A stretch of 64,000 bases of DNA from Phenylobacterium sp. RIFCSPHIGHO2_01_FULL_69_31 (GTDB taxonomy: Bacteria; Pseudomonadota; Alphaproteobacteria; Caulobacterales; Caulobacteraceae), in contig NZ_MHXN01000028.1 of NCBI RefSeq assembly GCF_001824475.1, positions 1-64,000 on the forward strand, given 5' to 3'. The first letter of the stretch is position 1; each line of letters opens with the position of its first letter. The notes beneath the pieces are model-generated. The model saw only the letters and a program-made list of their open reading frames with translations. It searched no databases and was not told where the DNA came from. This document shows positions 41,953 to 49,923 of the stretch, piece by piece. Made by a program: the position numbers and the translations under genes.

Positions 41953-41969
41953 CTTAAGGCCGGCTTATG
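41953..41969 (-). promoter_or_regulatory. PmrA/QseB-type box upstream of the DsrE operon
   Basis: On the plus strand CTTAAG-GCCGG-CTTATG: the same 11-bp-phased direct repeat as at 26231 and 37358, with one mismatch. It lies about 42 nt before the DsrE start and overlaps the last codons of the MBL gene, so the DsrE operon probably has its own promoter here. Confidence 0.65.
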
Positions 41970-42724
41970 GGCGCGCCCTGGAAGGACTTGCTGTCGATCT
42001 CACGCACGGCGCGCTCGGTCGCCTCGCCGCAGTCGCCGCACAGGCGGTTGGCCGGAACGGCGATGTCCATCTTCTTGGGGTAGGGAAGGTTCAGGTCGGC
42101 CATGATCTGGACGAAGCTGTCCAATGTCTGCCCTGCTCCGAGACGCGGGTTGCGCTCGCGCTCCTGCGCCACGGACGAAACGTGGCGGTGGTTATAGTCG
42201 TGGGCGGGATAGACCAGGGTATCGCCCGGAAGGCTGAAGATCTTCTCGGTCACAGACCGATAGAGCGTGGGCGCATCGCCGTTCTGGAAGTCGGTCCGTC
42301 CGCAGCCGTCGATGAGCAGGGCGTCCCCGGTGAACACGCGCAGAACCCCCGGGACCTCCACAAGGTAGCTGTGGTGCGTGTCGGTGTGGCCGGGCGTGAA
42401 AAGGGGTTGGAAGACCAGTCCGCCGACCCTCAACGGCTGGTCCTCGGCCACCCCGATGTCGGCGCACGGCAGGGCGTCTATCGCGGGATAGACGACCTGG
42501 CAGCCGGTGAGGCTTCGTAGGCGACAGGCGGAGGTGATGTGGTCGGCGTGGATGTGGGTGTCGAGGGTGCAGGCGAGCGTCAGCTCCAGCTCCTGCAGCA
42601 CCGCCAGATCGCGCTCGACGGTCTCGATAACGGGATCAAGGAGCACGGCCTCCCGGGTCTGCGGGTCTGCGAACAGGTAGGTGTAGGTCGAGGACTCCGG
42701 CTCGTAGAGCTGTCGGAAGATCAT
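41954..42724 (-). CDS. ETHE1-like persulfide dioxygenase (MBL fold)
   Basis: 256 residues with the metal site THIHADHITS, PGHTDTHHSYL, FTGDALLIDGCGRTDFQNGDA and VYPAHDYNHRHVSS, the ETHE1 pattern of a mononuclear iron site. It oxidises glutathione persulfide to sulfite, downstream of sulfide:quinone oxidoreductase. The C-terminus is extended by about 20 residues, with Cys in LCGDCGEA. Coupled by ATGA to the SulP gene. A second MBL protein lies at 44494. Confidence 0.9.
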   Translation of the reverse strand: MIFRQLYEPESSTYTYLFADPQTREAVLLDPVIETVERDLAVLQELELTLACTLDTHIHADHITSACRLRSLTGCQVVYPAIDALPCADIGVAEDQPLRVGGLVFQPLFTPGHTDTHHSYLVEVPGVLRVFTGDALLIDGCGRTDFQNGDAPTLYRSVTEKIFSLPGDTLVYPAHDYNHRHVSSVAQERERNPRLGAGQTLDSFVQIMADLNLPYPKKMDIAVPANRLCGDCGEATERAVREIDSKSFQGAPISRP

Positions 42725-44481
42725 ATGTGGGCTCCCATGTGCGCCTTGGGATCAAAGGGCCGTTCGTGTTCCAGTCGGGCCTTCAGCTGGGCGATCGCCT
42801 CGTGTTGCGAGAGGTAGATCTCACCGGTGAGGTCCTCGAGGAAGTGCGAGCGCTGCAGCCGATCCATGACCGGCCCCTTCACCTCGGAGAGGTGGAAGGT
42901 GACGCCGGCGTCCTTCAGGCGCGCGTTGATCGCCTCGAGGCTCTCGAGCGCGCTGGCGTCGACCTCGTTGACCGCCGAGCACATCAGCACCAGGTGGCGT
43001 AGGGCTTTGTCCTCAGCGACCAGCTCATAGACGGTATCCTCGAGGTAGCGGGCGTTGGCGAAGAAGAGGCTTTCGTCGACTCGAAGAGTGACAATGCCAG
43101 GGACGGTCTGCACCTCGTGGCGCAGGACGTTGCGGAAGTGCTCGGTGCCGGGGACCTGGCCGACGATCGCGACGTGCGGCTTGGAGCCCCGATAGAGATA
43201 GAGCGCCAGCGACAACCCGACGCCGGCCACGATCCCGGCCTCCACGCCCATGCTCAGGGTCAGCAGGATGGTCGCGGCCATGGCGGCGAAGTCGGCCCGC
43301 GAATAGCGCCAGGTGCGCGACAGCGCCTTGAGGTCCACCAGTGAAAGCACCGCCACCATAATCGTCGCCGCCAGGGTGGCGGTTGGCAGGTCGCGGATCA
43401 GCGGCGTGAGGAACAGGGTCGCCACCGCAATGCCGACGGCCGTGTAGGCGCCGGCGGCGGGCGTCTCCGCCCCGGCGTCGAAGTTGACGACGCTGCGGGC
43501 GAAGCCGCCGGTAACCGGGAAACCCCCTGAGAACGCCGAGCCGAGGTTCGAGGCCCCCAGCGCCACCAGTTCCTGGTCGGGATCGATGCGTTGCCGACGC
43601 TTGGCCGCCAGCGTCTGGGCGACCGACACCGACTCCACGAAGCCGACGATGGACAGGAGCGCCGCCGGCCCCACGAGCGCCAGCCAGTCCGAGATCTTGA
43701 AGGCCGGCAGGGCCAGGCTCGGCAGGCCGCCTGGAATTTCGCCGACAGTGCGCACGCCAGCCTGCTCCAGGCCGAGGGCCCACACCGCCAGGGTGGAAGC
43801 GGCGACCACGACCACCGGGCCAGCCTTGGCGATCATGCCTGCGGCCCGCGCCGGCAAACCGATGCGCTGGAGGAGCGGCTGCAGCCCCTTGCGAACCCAG
43901 AAGAGAAAAGCCAGCCCCGTGATACCGATCACGGCTGTCGGAAGATTGACCTGGCTGGCGTGCCGCGCCAGACCGCCGATCAGCTCAATGGCGGTGTCGC
44001 CTTCGGCGTTCACCCCCAGAAGATGCTTGAGCTGGCTGATGGCGATCAGCAGTCCTGAGGCGGTGATGAACCCTGAGATCACCGGGTGGCTGAGGAAATT
44101 CGCCAGGAATCCGAGGCGGAAGACGCCGAGCAGGAGCAGGAAGACGCCGGAGAGCAGCGCCAGCACGATCGCTGCCGTCAGGTACTCTGGCGTGCCCTGG
44201 GCCGCCACGTTGCCCGCAGCGGCGGCCGTCATCAGCGAGACGACAGCCACCGGGCCCACCGCCAGGGTCCGGCTGGTCCCGAAGATTGCGTAAGCGAGAA
44301 GCGGTGCGATGCTGGCGTAGAGCCCGACCTGCGGCGGCAGGCCCGCCAACATCGCATAGGCCAGCGACTGGGGGATCAGCATGATCGTGACGATCACGGC
44401 GGCCAGCAGGTCGCTCGCGGCCGTGGCCCGGTCATAGCGCCGGCCCCAGTCGAGGATCGGGAAGTAGCGGGCGAGCGACAC
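42721..44481 (-). CDS. SulP-family anion permease with STAS domain
   Basis: 586 residues. A transport core of 12-14 helices with the signature-like LIPQSLAYAMLAGLPPQVGLYAS and TLAVGPVAVVSLMTAA, then a cytoplasmic STAS domain (about 450-570; LRVDESLFFANARYLED, VLMCSAVNEVDASALESLEAI). The likely cargo is sulfate or sulfite; between two persulfide dioxygenases it could export the sulfite made by them. GTG at 44481, 12 nt after the upstream stop; end overlaps the MBL gene. Confidence 0.92.
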   Translation of the reverse strand: MSLARYFPILDWGRRYDRATAASDLLAAVIVTIMLIPQSLAYAMLAGLPPQVGLYASIAPLLAYAIFGTSRTLAVGPVAVVSLMTAAAAGNVAAQGTPEYLTAAIVLALLSGVFLLLLGVFRLGFLANFLSHPVISGFITASGLLIAISQLKHLLGVNAEGDTAIELIGGLARHASQVNLPTAVIGITGLAFLFWVRKGLQPLLQRIGLPARAAGMIAKAGPVVVVAASTLAVWALGLEQAGVRTVGEIPGGLPSLALPAFKISDWLALVGPAALLSIVGFVESVSVAQTLAAKRRQRIDPDQELVALGASNLGSAFSGGFPVTGGFARSVVNFDAGAETPAAGAYTAVGIAVATLFLTPLIRDLPTATLAATIMVAVLSLVDLKALSRTWRYSRADFAAMAATILLTLSMGVEAGIVAGVGLSLALYLYRGSKPHVAIVGQVPGTEHFRNVLRHEVQTVPGIVTLRVDESLFFANARYLEDTVYELVAEDKALRHLVLMCSAVNEVDASALESLEAINARLKDAGVTFHLSEVKGPVMDRLQRSHFLEDLTGEIYLSQHEAIAQLKARLEHERPFDPKAHMGAHI

Positions 44482-44493
44482 AGCCGATCCGAC

Positions 44494-45405
44494 CTATCGC
44501 GCCGCGGTGTCGCCAAGTACGGCTGGCGCCGTGCTCGCGTCCTTCACCTTCACCGGCACCATCATGTAGTGGACGCCATTGGCTTCCGCGGGCGGGAACC
44601 GACCAGCTCGGATGTTGACCTGGATTGACGGCATCAGAAGCGCTGGGGCCGAGAGGGTGGCGTCGCGCGCCTCACGCATGGCCACGTAGGCGTCTTCGGT
44701 GACCCCGTCCTTAAGGTGCACGTTCTGCTCGCGCTGGGCCTGGACGGTGGTCTCCCACGCATAGGTGTCGCGGCCGGGCGCCTTGTAGTCGTGGCACATG
44801 AACAGTCGGGTCTGAGGCGGCAGGTCGAGCAGCCGCCGCATCGAGCGATAAAGCTGCCGGGCATCCCCACCGGGAAAGTCTGCCCGGGCGGTGCCGTAGT
44901 CCGGCATGAACAGGGTGTCGCCGACGAACACGGCGTCGCCGATCCGGTAGGCCACGTCAGCGGGGGTGTGGCCGGGCACGTGAAGCACTTCCACCTCGAG
45001 CTCGCCGATGCGGAACCGTTCGCCATCGGTGAAGAGCCGGTCGAAGTCGCCGCCATCGGGGTTGAGGTCGGTGGCGTTGAAGATCGGCCGAAAGATCTTC
45101 TGCACCTCGCGGATATGCTCCCCGATGCCGATCCGGGCGCCGGTCTTCGCCTTGATGTAGGGCGCGCCACTCAGGTGGTCGGCGTGCGCGTGGGTTTCCA
45201 GCGCCCAAGACAACTTCAGCTGCAGCTCTCTAGCCGCGGCGAGCACCTGCTCCACAGAGCGGGTGTCGACTTCGCCGGAGGCGAAATCGAAGTCCAGGAC
45301 GGGGTCAATGACGGCTGCATCGCGGCTCGTGTGATCCCACACGAGGTAGGTGACGGTCTTGGTCGCCTCGTCGAAGAAGGCGCGGATCTGAAGATTGGAG
45401 GTCAC
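44494..45405 (-). CDS. Blh-type MBL-fold persulfide dioxygenase
   Basis: 303 residues. Metal-binding motifs THAHADHLSGA, VPGHTPADVAY, FVGDTLFMPDYGTARADFPGG and FMCHDYKAPGRDTYAW match the Blh/sulfur-dioxygenase group. In Agrobacterium and Xylella, Blh is controlled by BigR; here the gene is divergent from a BigR/SqrR-type repressor. GTG at 45405 has GAGGAG upstream; the open frame to 45837 is a shadow of the repressor gene. First gene of a three-gene operon with SulP and the ETHE1-like protein. Confidence 0.9.
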   Translation of the reverse strand: MTSNLQIRAFFDEATKTVTYLVWDHTSRDAAVIDPVLDFDFASGEVDTRSVEQVLAAARELQLKLSWALETHAHADHLSGAPYIKAKTGARIGIGEHIREVQKIFRPIFNATDLNPDGGDFDRLFTDGERFRIGELEVEVLHVPGHTPADVAYRIGDAVFVGDTLFMPDYGTARADFPGGDARQLYRSMRRLLDLPPQTRLFMCHDYKAPGRDTYAWETTVQAQREQNVHLKDGVTEDAYVAMREARDATLSAPALLMPSIQVNIRAGRFPPAEANGVHYMMVPVKVKDASTAPAVLGDTAAR

Positions 45406-45433
45406 GACTGGCTCCTCGTCATGCGTGTTGACA

Positions 45434-45474
45434 CATATATGAGCACTTCCTAAATTAGGCAAGTCTGATATATG
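45434..45474. promoter_or_regulatory. 41-bp symmetric SqrR/BigR-type operator
   Basis: Two nested dyads share one centre at 45454: the inner CCTAA-A-TTAGG (45449-45459) and outer arms CATATATGAG (45434-45443) and CTGATATATG (45465-45474), 9 of 10 symmetric. It fills the divergent gap and touches the repressor's first ATG. AT-rich dyads in this position are how BigR/SqrR silence both directions until persulfide forms. Confidence 0.8.
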
Positions 45475-45843
45475 GGATGCATGATGCAGCCGGACTCCAA
45501 CACCCAACCGTTTGACGGCCTCTCCGTTGCCGACTTTCAGGCTCATGCCGCGGAGGCGGCGCAGTTCCTGCGGGTGCTGGCCAACGAGCATCGCCTGCTG
45601 GTGCTGTGTCACCTCTTGGTTTTCGGCGAGATGACGGTGACCGAGCTTGGCGAGCGGATCGCCCTCAGCCAGTCGGCGCTGTCGCAGCATCTGGCGCGCC
45701 TGCGGGAAGACGGCCTCGTCACCTTCCGGCGTGAGTCCCAGACCCTTCACTACCGCGTGTGCGACGACCGCGCCGCGCGGCTCCTCGCCGTTCTCAAGGA
45801 CATCTTCTGCCCCACGCTGGGCAGCGATCTGGAGCAAACCTGA
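45472..45843 (+). CDS. SqrR/BigR-type ArsR-family persulfide sensor
   Basis: 123 residues from ATG at 45472; ATGs at 45481 and 45484 are equally possible and would clear the operator. A winged HTH (LSQSALSQHLARLREDGLV) with the two sensor cysteines of the BigR/SqrR group, C46 in LLVLCHLL and C113 in DIFCPTL, placed to form a polysulfide bridge. An extra Cys (C97) is unusual. It should repress the divergent Blh operon and its own sulfide-oxidation operon. Confidence 0.88.
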   Translation: MGCMMQPDSNTQPFDGLSVADFQAHAAEAAQFLRVLANEHRLLVLCHLLVFGEMTVTELGERIALSQSALSQHLARLREDGLVTFRRESQTLHYRVCDDRAARLLAVLKDIFCPTLGSDLEQT

Positions 45844-46166
45844 TGACCACCCCGAAGACCATTTCGCCCGCCGCCGCCGCCGCTCTTTTGGAAAACGGTG
45901 CGCTGCTCGTCGACATCCGGGAAGCCGCCGAGCGGCAATCGGGTGTCATCCCGGGCGCCGCTCATGCACCCCTGTCGGCGCTGCAGGCTTGCGAGATCCC
46001 CGCCCCTTCCGGGCAGCCGGTGATCTTCCACTGCAAGAGTGGTGGCCGCACCGGCCTGAACGCCGCCGCCCTGGCCAGCAAGGTCAACGGGTGCGAGGCC
46101 TATCTGCTCGAGGGCGGCATCGACGCCTGGCGCTCGCAAGGGCTGCCTGTGACTGATCCGGAGTAG
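45843..46166 (+). CDS. Single-domain rhodanese
   Basis: 107 residues: one rhodanese domain with [21 protein letters not shown] and the active-site loop [10 protein letters not shown] (catalytic Cys), ending [15 protein letters not shown]. It moves sulfane sulfur, probably between the persulfide made by SQR and small thiols. Start overlaps the repressor stop (TGATG). Cytoplasmic, no signal. Confidence 0.92.
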   Translation: MTTPKTISPAAAAALLENGALLVDIREAAERQSGVIPGAAHAPLSALQACEIPAPSGQPVIFHCKSGGRTGLNAAALASKVNGCEAYLLEGGIDAWRSQGLPVTDPE

Positions 46167-46171
46167 GAGCC

Positions 46172-46606
46172 ATGCCAACCGAATTCACGCCCATCTCCGC
46201 GCTAGTCGGCGGCTTGCTGATCGGCGCGGCAATTTTGGTTCTGTTCCACACGCTGGGTCGCATCGCCGGCGTCAGCGGCATGATCTCCGGCGCCTTCCGC
46301 AAGGCCACGCCGACGTCCGAGCGCGCCTGGCGCTTCGCCTTCCTTGGCGGTCTGCTGCTTGGTCCTGTCGTCGCTAGCCAGCTGAGTGGCCAATCGCTCA
46401 TTCAGCCGTCGCCGGCGAGCCTGCCATTGCTCATCGTGGCCGGCCTCGCGGTGGGGCTCGGCACGGGCATGGCCAATGGTTGCACCAGCGGCCACGGCGT
46501 TTGCGGCGTCTCGCGCCTGTCGCCCCGGTCGATCGTCGCCACCGGCGTATTCATGGCCTTCGGTTTCCTCACCGCGTCTGTCGGACGCCACCTGTTCGGG
46601 GGATGA
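46172..46606 (+). CDS. YeeE/YedE-family transporter, first half (PmpA-like)
   Basis: 144 residues, about four helices, with the conserved [19 protein letters not shown], whose Cys residues line the conduction path in YeeE-type thiosulfate transporters. In this layout YeeE is split into two small proteins encoded side by side; the next gene is the second half. Likely imports thiosulfate or sulfane sulfur. Starts 5 nt after the rhodanese stop. Confidence 0.88.
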   Translation: MPTEFTPISALVGGLLIGAAILVLFHTLGRIAGVSGMISGAFRKATPTSERAWRFAFLGGLLLGPVVASQLSGQSLIQPSPASLPLLIVAGLAVGLGTGMANGCTSGHGVCGVSRLSPRSIVATGVFMAFGFLTASVGRHLFGG

Positions 46607-46607
46607 C

Positions 46608-47078
46608 ATGAACCTCGCCAAGATCCTGTCGGCGCTCGCCGCCGGCCTATTGTTCGGCGCAGGCCTGGCCGTCGCCGGGATGACCAACCCGCACAAGGTC
46701 CTCAACTTCCTCGACGTGACCCGCCACTGGGATCCCAGCCTCGCGCTGGTTATGGGATCGGCGATCCCCGTGTCGGCGATGGCCTTCTGGCTCGCCAGGC
46801 GGCGGAGCCGTCCGTTGCTCGAGCCGGGCTTCGTGCTGCCGACCAACCGACGCCTCGAGCGCCCATTGTGGATCGGCTCGGCGCTGTTCGGGATCGGCTG
46901 GGGGCTCGGCGGCTATTGCCCGGGCCCCGCCATCGCCTCCCTCACAGCGCCCAGCATCGGACTCGTTGGTTTCATCGCCGCCCTTGGCCTCGGCCTGTTC
47001 CTCTCCAGCTCCGCTGCGAAGCTGGTCTCACGGGGACCTCAAACCGTTTCAGAGAAGGCGCCAGTCCGTGCCCGCTAA
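46608..47078 (+). CDS. DUF6691/YeeE-type transporter, second half (PmpB-like)
   Basis: 156 residues, about four helices: LLFGAGLAVAGMTNPHKVLNFLDV at the start and GIGWGLGGYCPGPAIASL, the Cys motif of the second YeeE half. It probably pairs with the preceding protein as one channel for thiosulfate or related sulfur. One nt separates the two genes, and the SQR gene starts inside its 3' end. Confidence 0.88.
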   Translation: MNLAKILSALAAGLLFGAGLAVAGMTNPHKVLNFLDVTRHWDPSLALVMGSAIPVSAMAFWLARRRSRPLLEPGFVLPTNRRLERPLWIGSALFGIGWGLGGYCPGPAIASLTAPSIGLVGFIAALGLGLFLSSSAAKLVSRGPQTVSEKAPVRAR

Positions 47079-48324
47079 GTTCAAACCCACTCAGCCTGTC
47101 TCAAATGTCGTCGATGTTCTTATCGTCGGCGGCGGTGCGGCCGGCGCCGCCACCGCTGCGAGCCTGCGTCGGCGCAACAAGCGGCTCGACGTCGCCATAC
47201 TGGAACCGTCCGAAACCCACTACTATCAACCGGCTTGGACCCTGGTGGGTGGCGGCGCGTTCCGAGCGGACAGGACCGTCCGGCCGATGGCGAGTTGCAT
47301 CCCCGCCGGCGTGCGCTGGTTGCGGGGCGCCGCCGCGGAATTCCGGCCGGACCAGAACGAGGTGCTGACCACGGATGGCGAAACGCTGCGCTATCGCGTG
47401 CTCGTCGTGGCGACAGGGTTGGTGCTCGATTGGGACCAAATCCCCGGCCTGAAGGAAACGCTCGGCCATAACGGCGTGACCTCGAACTACCGGTTTGATC
47501 TGGCGCCCAACACCTGGCGTCAGGTGCAGGCCCTGAAGCGAGGTCGGGCGCTCTTCACTCAGCCGGCCATGCCGATCAAGTGCGCCGGGGCGCCTCAAAA
47601 GGCGATGTACCTCAGCTGTGATCATTGGCGACGGGTGGACGTGCTCGGCGATTTGGCGGTGGAATTCCACGCTGCGGGCCCGGTGCTTTTCGGCGTGCCG
47701 GAGTTTGTCGGGCCGCTCAACCGCTACATCGAACGGTACGGCGTCCAGACCCACTTTCAGTCAACGCTGAAGGCTGTCGACGGCCCGCGTCGCCGCGCGA
47801 CCTTCGAGGTTCGGAGTGGTGACAGCCCACCGCGGCTTGAGGAGCGGAGCTTTGATCTGCTGCACGTGGTGCCTCCACAACGTTCGCCCGAAGTGGTGCG
47901 CGCCAGTCCGTTGGCCGACGCGGCGGGGTGGGTGGACGTCGACCCGGAAACTCTCCAACACCCTCGATATCGCGACGTATTCGCGGTCGGCGATGTCGCC
48001 GGCACGAGCAACGCCAAGACGGCCGCGGCCGTGCGCAAACAGGCCCCGGTCGTGGCTCGCAATATCCTGGCGCACCTGGAGGGCAGCCCGCTGCCTGTGG
48101 CCTACGACGGCTACGGCTCGTGCCCTCTGACGGTGGAACGCGGCAAGGTGATCCTTGCGGAGTTCGGCTACGGCGGTCGCTTGATGCCCAGCTTCCCCTG
48201 GGATCCCACGCGGTCCCGTCGAAGCGCCTGGGTTCTCAAGGCGAAGCTCCTGCCTTGGATCTACTTTGATCTCATGCTGAAGGGGCGTGAGTGGCTGGCG
48301 AAGCCTCGTCCCGTCGCCGCTTGA
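47068..48324 (+). CDS. sqr: Sulfide:quinone oxidoreductase (SQOR-like)
   Basis: 418 residues. FAD-binding VLIVGGGAAGAATAASL at about 17-33 and a second FAD motif VFAVGDVAGTSNAKT. The redox Cys pair fits the mitochondrial SQOR type: PIKCAGAPQK and YDGYGSCPLTV. The C-terminal amphipathic helices (LPWIYFDLMLKGREWL) would bind the membrane. It oxidises sulfide to persulfide and feeds electrons to quinone; the dioxygenases encoded divergently finish the oxidation. GTG at 47068 overlaps the upstream gene by 11 nt. Confidence 0.9.
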   Translation: MPAKFKPTQPVSNVVDVLIVGGGAAGAATAASLRRRNKRLDVAILEPSETHYYQPAWTLVGGGAFRADRTVRPMASCIPAGVRWLRGAAAEFRPDQNEVLTTDGETLRYRVLVVATGLVLDWDQIPGLKETLGHNGVTSNYRFDLAPNTWRQVQALKRGRALFTQPAMPIKCAGAPQKAMYLSCDHWRRVDVLGDLAVEFHAAGPVLFGVPEFVGPLNRYIERYGVQTHFQSTLKAVDGPRRRATFEVRSGDSPPRLEERSFDLLHVVPPQRSPEVVRASPLADAAGWVDVDPETLQHPRYRDVFAVGDVAGTSNAKTAAAVRKQAPVVARNILAHLEGSPLPVAYDGYGSCPLTVERGKVILAEFGYGGRLMPSFPWDPTRSRRSAWVLKAKLLPWIYFDLMLKGREWLAKPRPVAA

Positions 48325-48382
48325 GCGTGACGCCGGCGAGGTTCAGGTGGTCAAAGCCAGCACAACTGAATCGAAGACGGGT

Positions 48383-49249
48383 ATGAGTTCCGACGCACCG
48401 AACCAAGCGCAGATCGATTACTGGAACGCGGGAGCCGGGGAGACTTGGGCCGCGCTGAACGATCGACTCGACCGGCAGCTCGCGCCGTTGGGGGATGCGG
48501 CGATGGAGGCCCTGGCGCTGCAACCTGGCGATCGGGTGCTGGATGTCGGCTGCGGCTGCGGCCACTCCAGCCTCGCCCTTGCGCGGGCCGTCGGCGGAAC
48601 GGGGCAGGTCACCGGGATCGATGTGTCGCGGCCCATGCTCGATGTGGCCCGGCGACGGGTGCCCGAGGGCATGGAGTCGCAGCTCGAGTTTCTCGAAGCT
48701 GATGCTCAAAGCTACAGCTTTGAAACCGAGGCCTTTGACGCTCTCTACTCGCGCTTCGGGGTCATGTTCTTCGCCGATCCGGCGGCAGCTTTCCGCAATC
48801 TGACTTCAGGGTTGGCGCTACGTGGGCGCCTGAGCTTTGTCTGCTGGCGCAGCTTGGCTGAGAACGCCTGGATGGCGGTCCCGCGGAACGCAGGGCTGCA
48901 GCACCTCCCGCCCGCCGCTTCTGGCGATCCGAGCGCGCCGGGGCCGTTCGCTTTTGCCGACGCGCGGCGCATCGAAGCCATCCTTGTCCAAGGGGGCTAC
49001 ACGAACATCAGCATCAGTCCGTTCGACACGGATATCGTCTTGGGCCGCGACCTCGACGAGGCCGTGGGGATGGCGCTTAAGGTGGGCCCGCTCGGTGCGA
49101 TGCTTCGCGAGACGCCGCAACAACTCGGCACCGTTTCCCGTGTCGTTCGTGAAGCTCTCACCCCTTACGTGAGACGCGACGGTGTTCTGTTGCCGGCGGC
49201 GACATGGATCGTGACGGCGAACCGCGCTTCGGCTTGGGAGCCTGGCTAA
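48383..49249 (+). CDS. Class I SAM-dependent methyltransferase
   Basis: 288 residues: QIDYWNAGAGETWAALNDRLDRQL, then SAM motif VLDVGCGCGHSSLALA, GIDVSRPMLDVARRR and FDALYSRFGVMFFADPAAAF. This is the UbiE/Coq5-like group. ATG at 48383 gives the usual start; the frame is open from 48287. 58 nt after SQR and in the same direction, so it may belong to the sulfide operon. Substrate unknown. Its end overlaps the convergent DsbA-family gene by 4 nt. Confidence 0.83.
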   Translation: MSSDAPNQAQIDYWNAGAGETWAALNDRLDRQLAPLGDAAMEALALQPGDRVLDVGCGCGHSSLALARAVGGTGQVTGIDVSRPMLDVARRRVPEGMESQLEFLEADAQSYSFETEAFDALYSRFGVMFFADPAAAFRNLTSGLALRGRLSFVCWRSLAENAWMAVPRNAGLQHLPPAASGDPSAPGPFAFADARRIEAILVQGGYTNISISPFDTDIVLGRDLDEAVGMALKVGPLGAMLRETPQQLGTVSRVVREALTPYVRRDGVLLPAATWIVTANRASAWEPG

Positions 49250-49923
49250 CACCAGGCCGGTTCACCGGCCTCCGGCCGCCGCAGCCGTTCGCGGACATTG
49301 GTGTCGAGGATGCGGAATCCGACATCGCCGTAGAGCTTCTGCCGGTCATCGGGCAGCACGAACGAGGGGCTGCCCTCGATCTTCTGTTCCTCGGCCGCCG
49401 TAAGATCTGCGGCGAGCGCTGCGAAGGCGCGGCCGTCGCCGATTGCCGCTTCCGCAGCGTCGAGCTGAATGCCGGCGTTCCTCAGCACGTCACGCTGCAC
49501 ATCCCACCGGCCGATGTCTGCCGCGCCGGCGAAGAAGGCCTCGCGCAATGCCCAGGCGGCGTTCCCCAGCCGTTGCTCGTCGGCTCCGGCGACCTCGAGC
49601 GCCTTGAGCAACAGGTGGGCGCTGTAGGAGCTGGCAGGCCGCACCTTGCGCCACACGTCGCCATGGAGCGCGATGTGGTCGAAGCGGTCGGCGATTTCCG
49701 AGACATGGTCGGCGTACCCCTCCCAGCCGCCTTTCTCCCGCCAGCCCTCACCGATCTTCTTGGCCGTGTCGCCGAAGCTGTCACAGATGCGCCGCGTGAT
49801 CTTCAAGTGCCTGCCGTGGGCCTCCTGGAGGGCCTTGAGCTTCACCTCGCTGGCGTAGGCGAAGACGCACAGCACGTCGGAATAGTAGGTGAGCTCAAGG
49901 GGCTCTTTCGGCTCATCGCTCAT
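49246..49923 (-). CDS. DsbA-family (FrnE/HCCA-isomerase-like) protein
   Basis: 225 residues. Thioredoxin fold with the active-site position YYSDVLCVFAYAS: the first Cys is kept but the usual second Cys is replaced by Ala. A large helical insert and the late FVLPDDRQKLYGD loop match the FrnE/2-hydroxychromene-2-carboxylate isomerase group. No signal peptide, so cytoplasmic. ATG at 49923 overlaps the stop of the DUF2243 gene (TAATG). A glutathione-linked isomerase or transferase role fits a single Cys better than disulfide exchange. Confidence 0.82.
   Translation of the reverse strand: MSDEPKEPLELTYYSDVLCVFAYASEVKLKALQEAHGRHLKITRRICDSFGDTAKKIGEGWREKGGWEGYADHVSEIADRFDHIALHGDVWRKVRPASSYSAHLLLKALEVAGADEQRLGNAAWALREAFFAGAADIGRWDVQRDVLRNAGIQLDAAEAAIGDGRAFAALAADLTAAEEQKIEGSPSFVLPDDRQKLYGDVGFRILDTNVRERLRRPEAGEPAWC

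Noticed and set aside
44494-45837. A 447-codon version of the Blh-like gene reaching across the repressor
   Set aside because: The extra 144 codons are antisense to the repressor gene; the family start and a ribosome site are at 45405.
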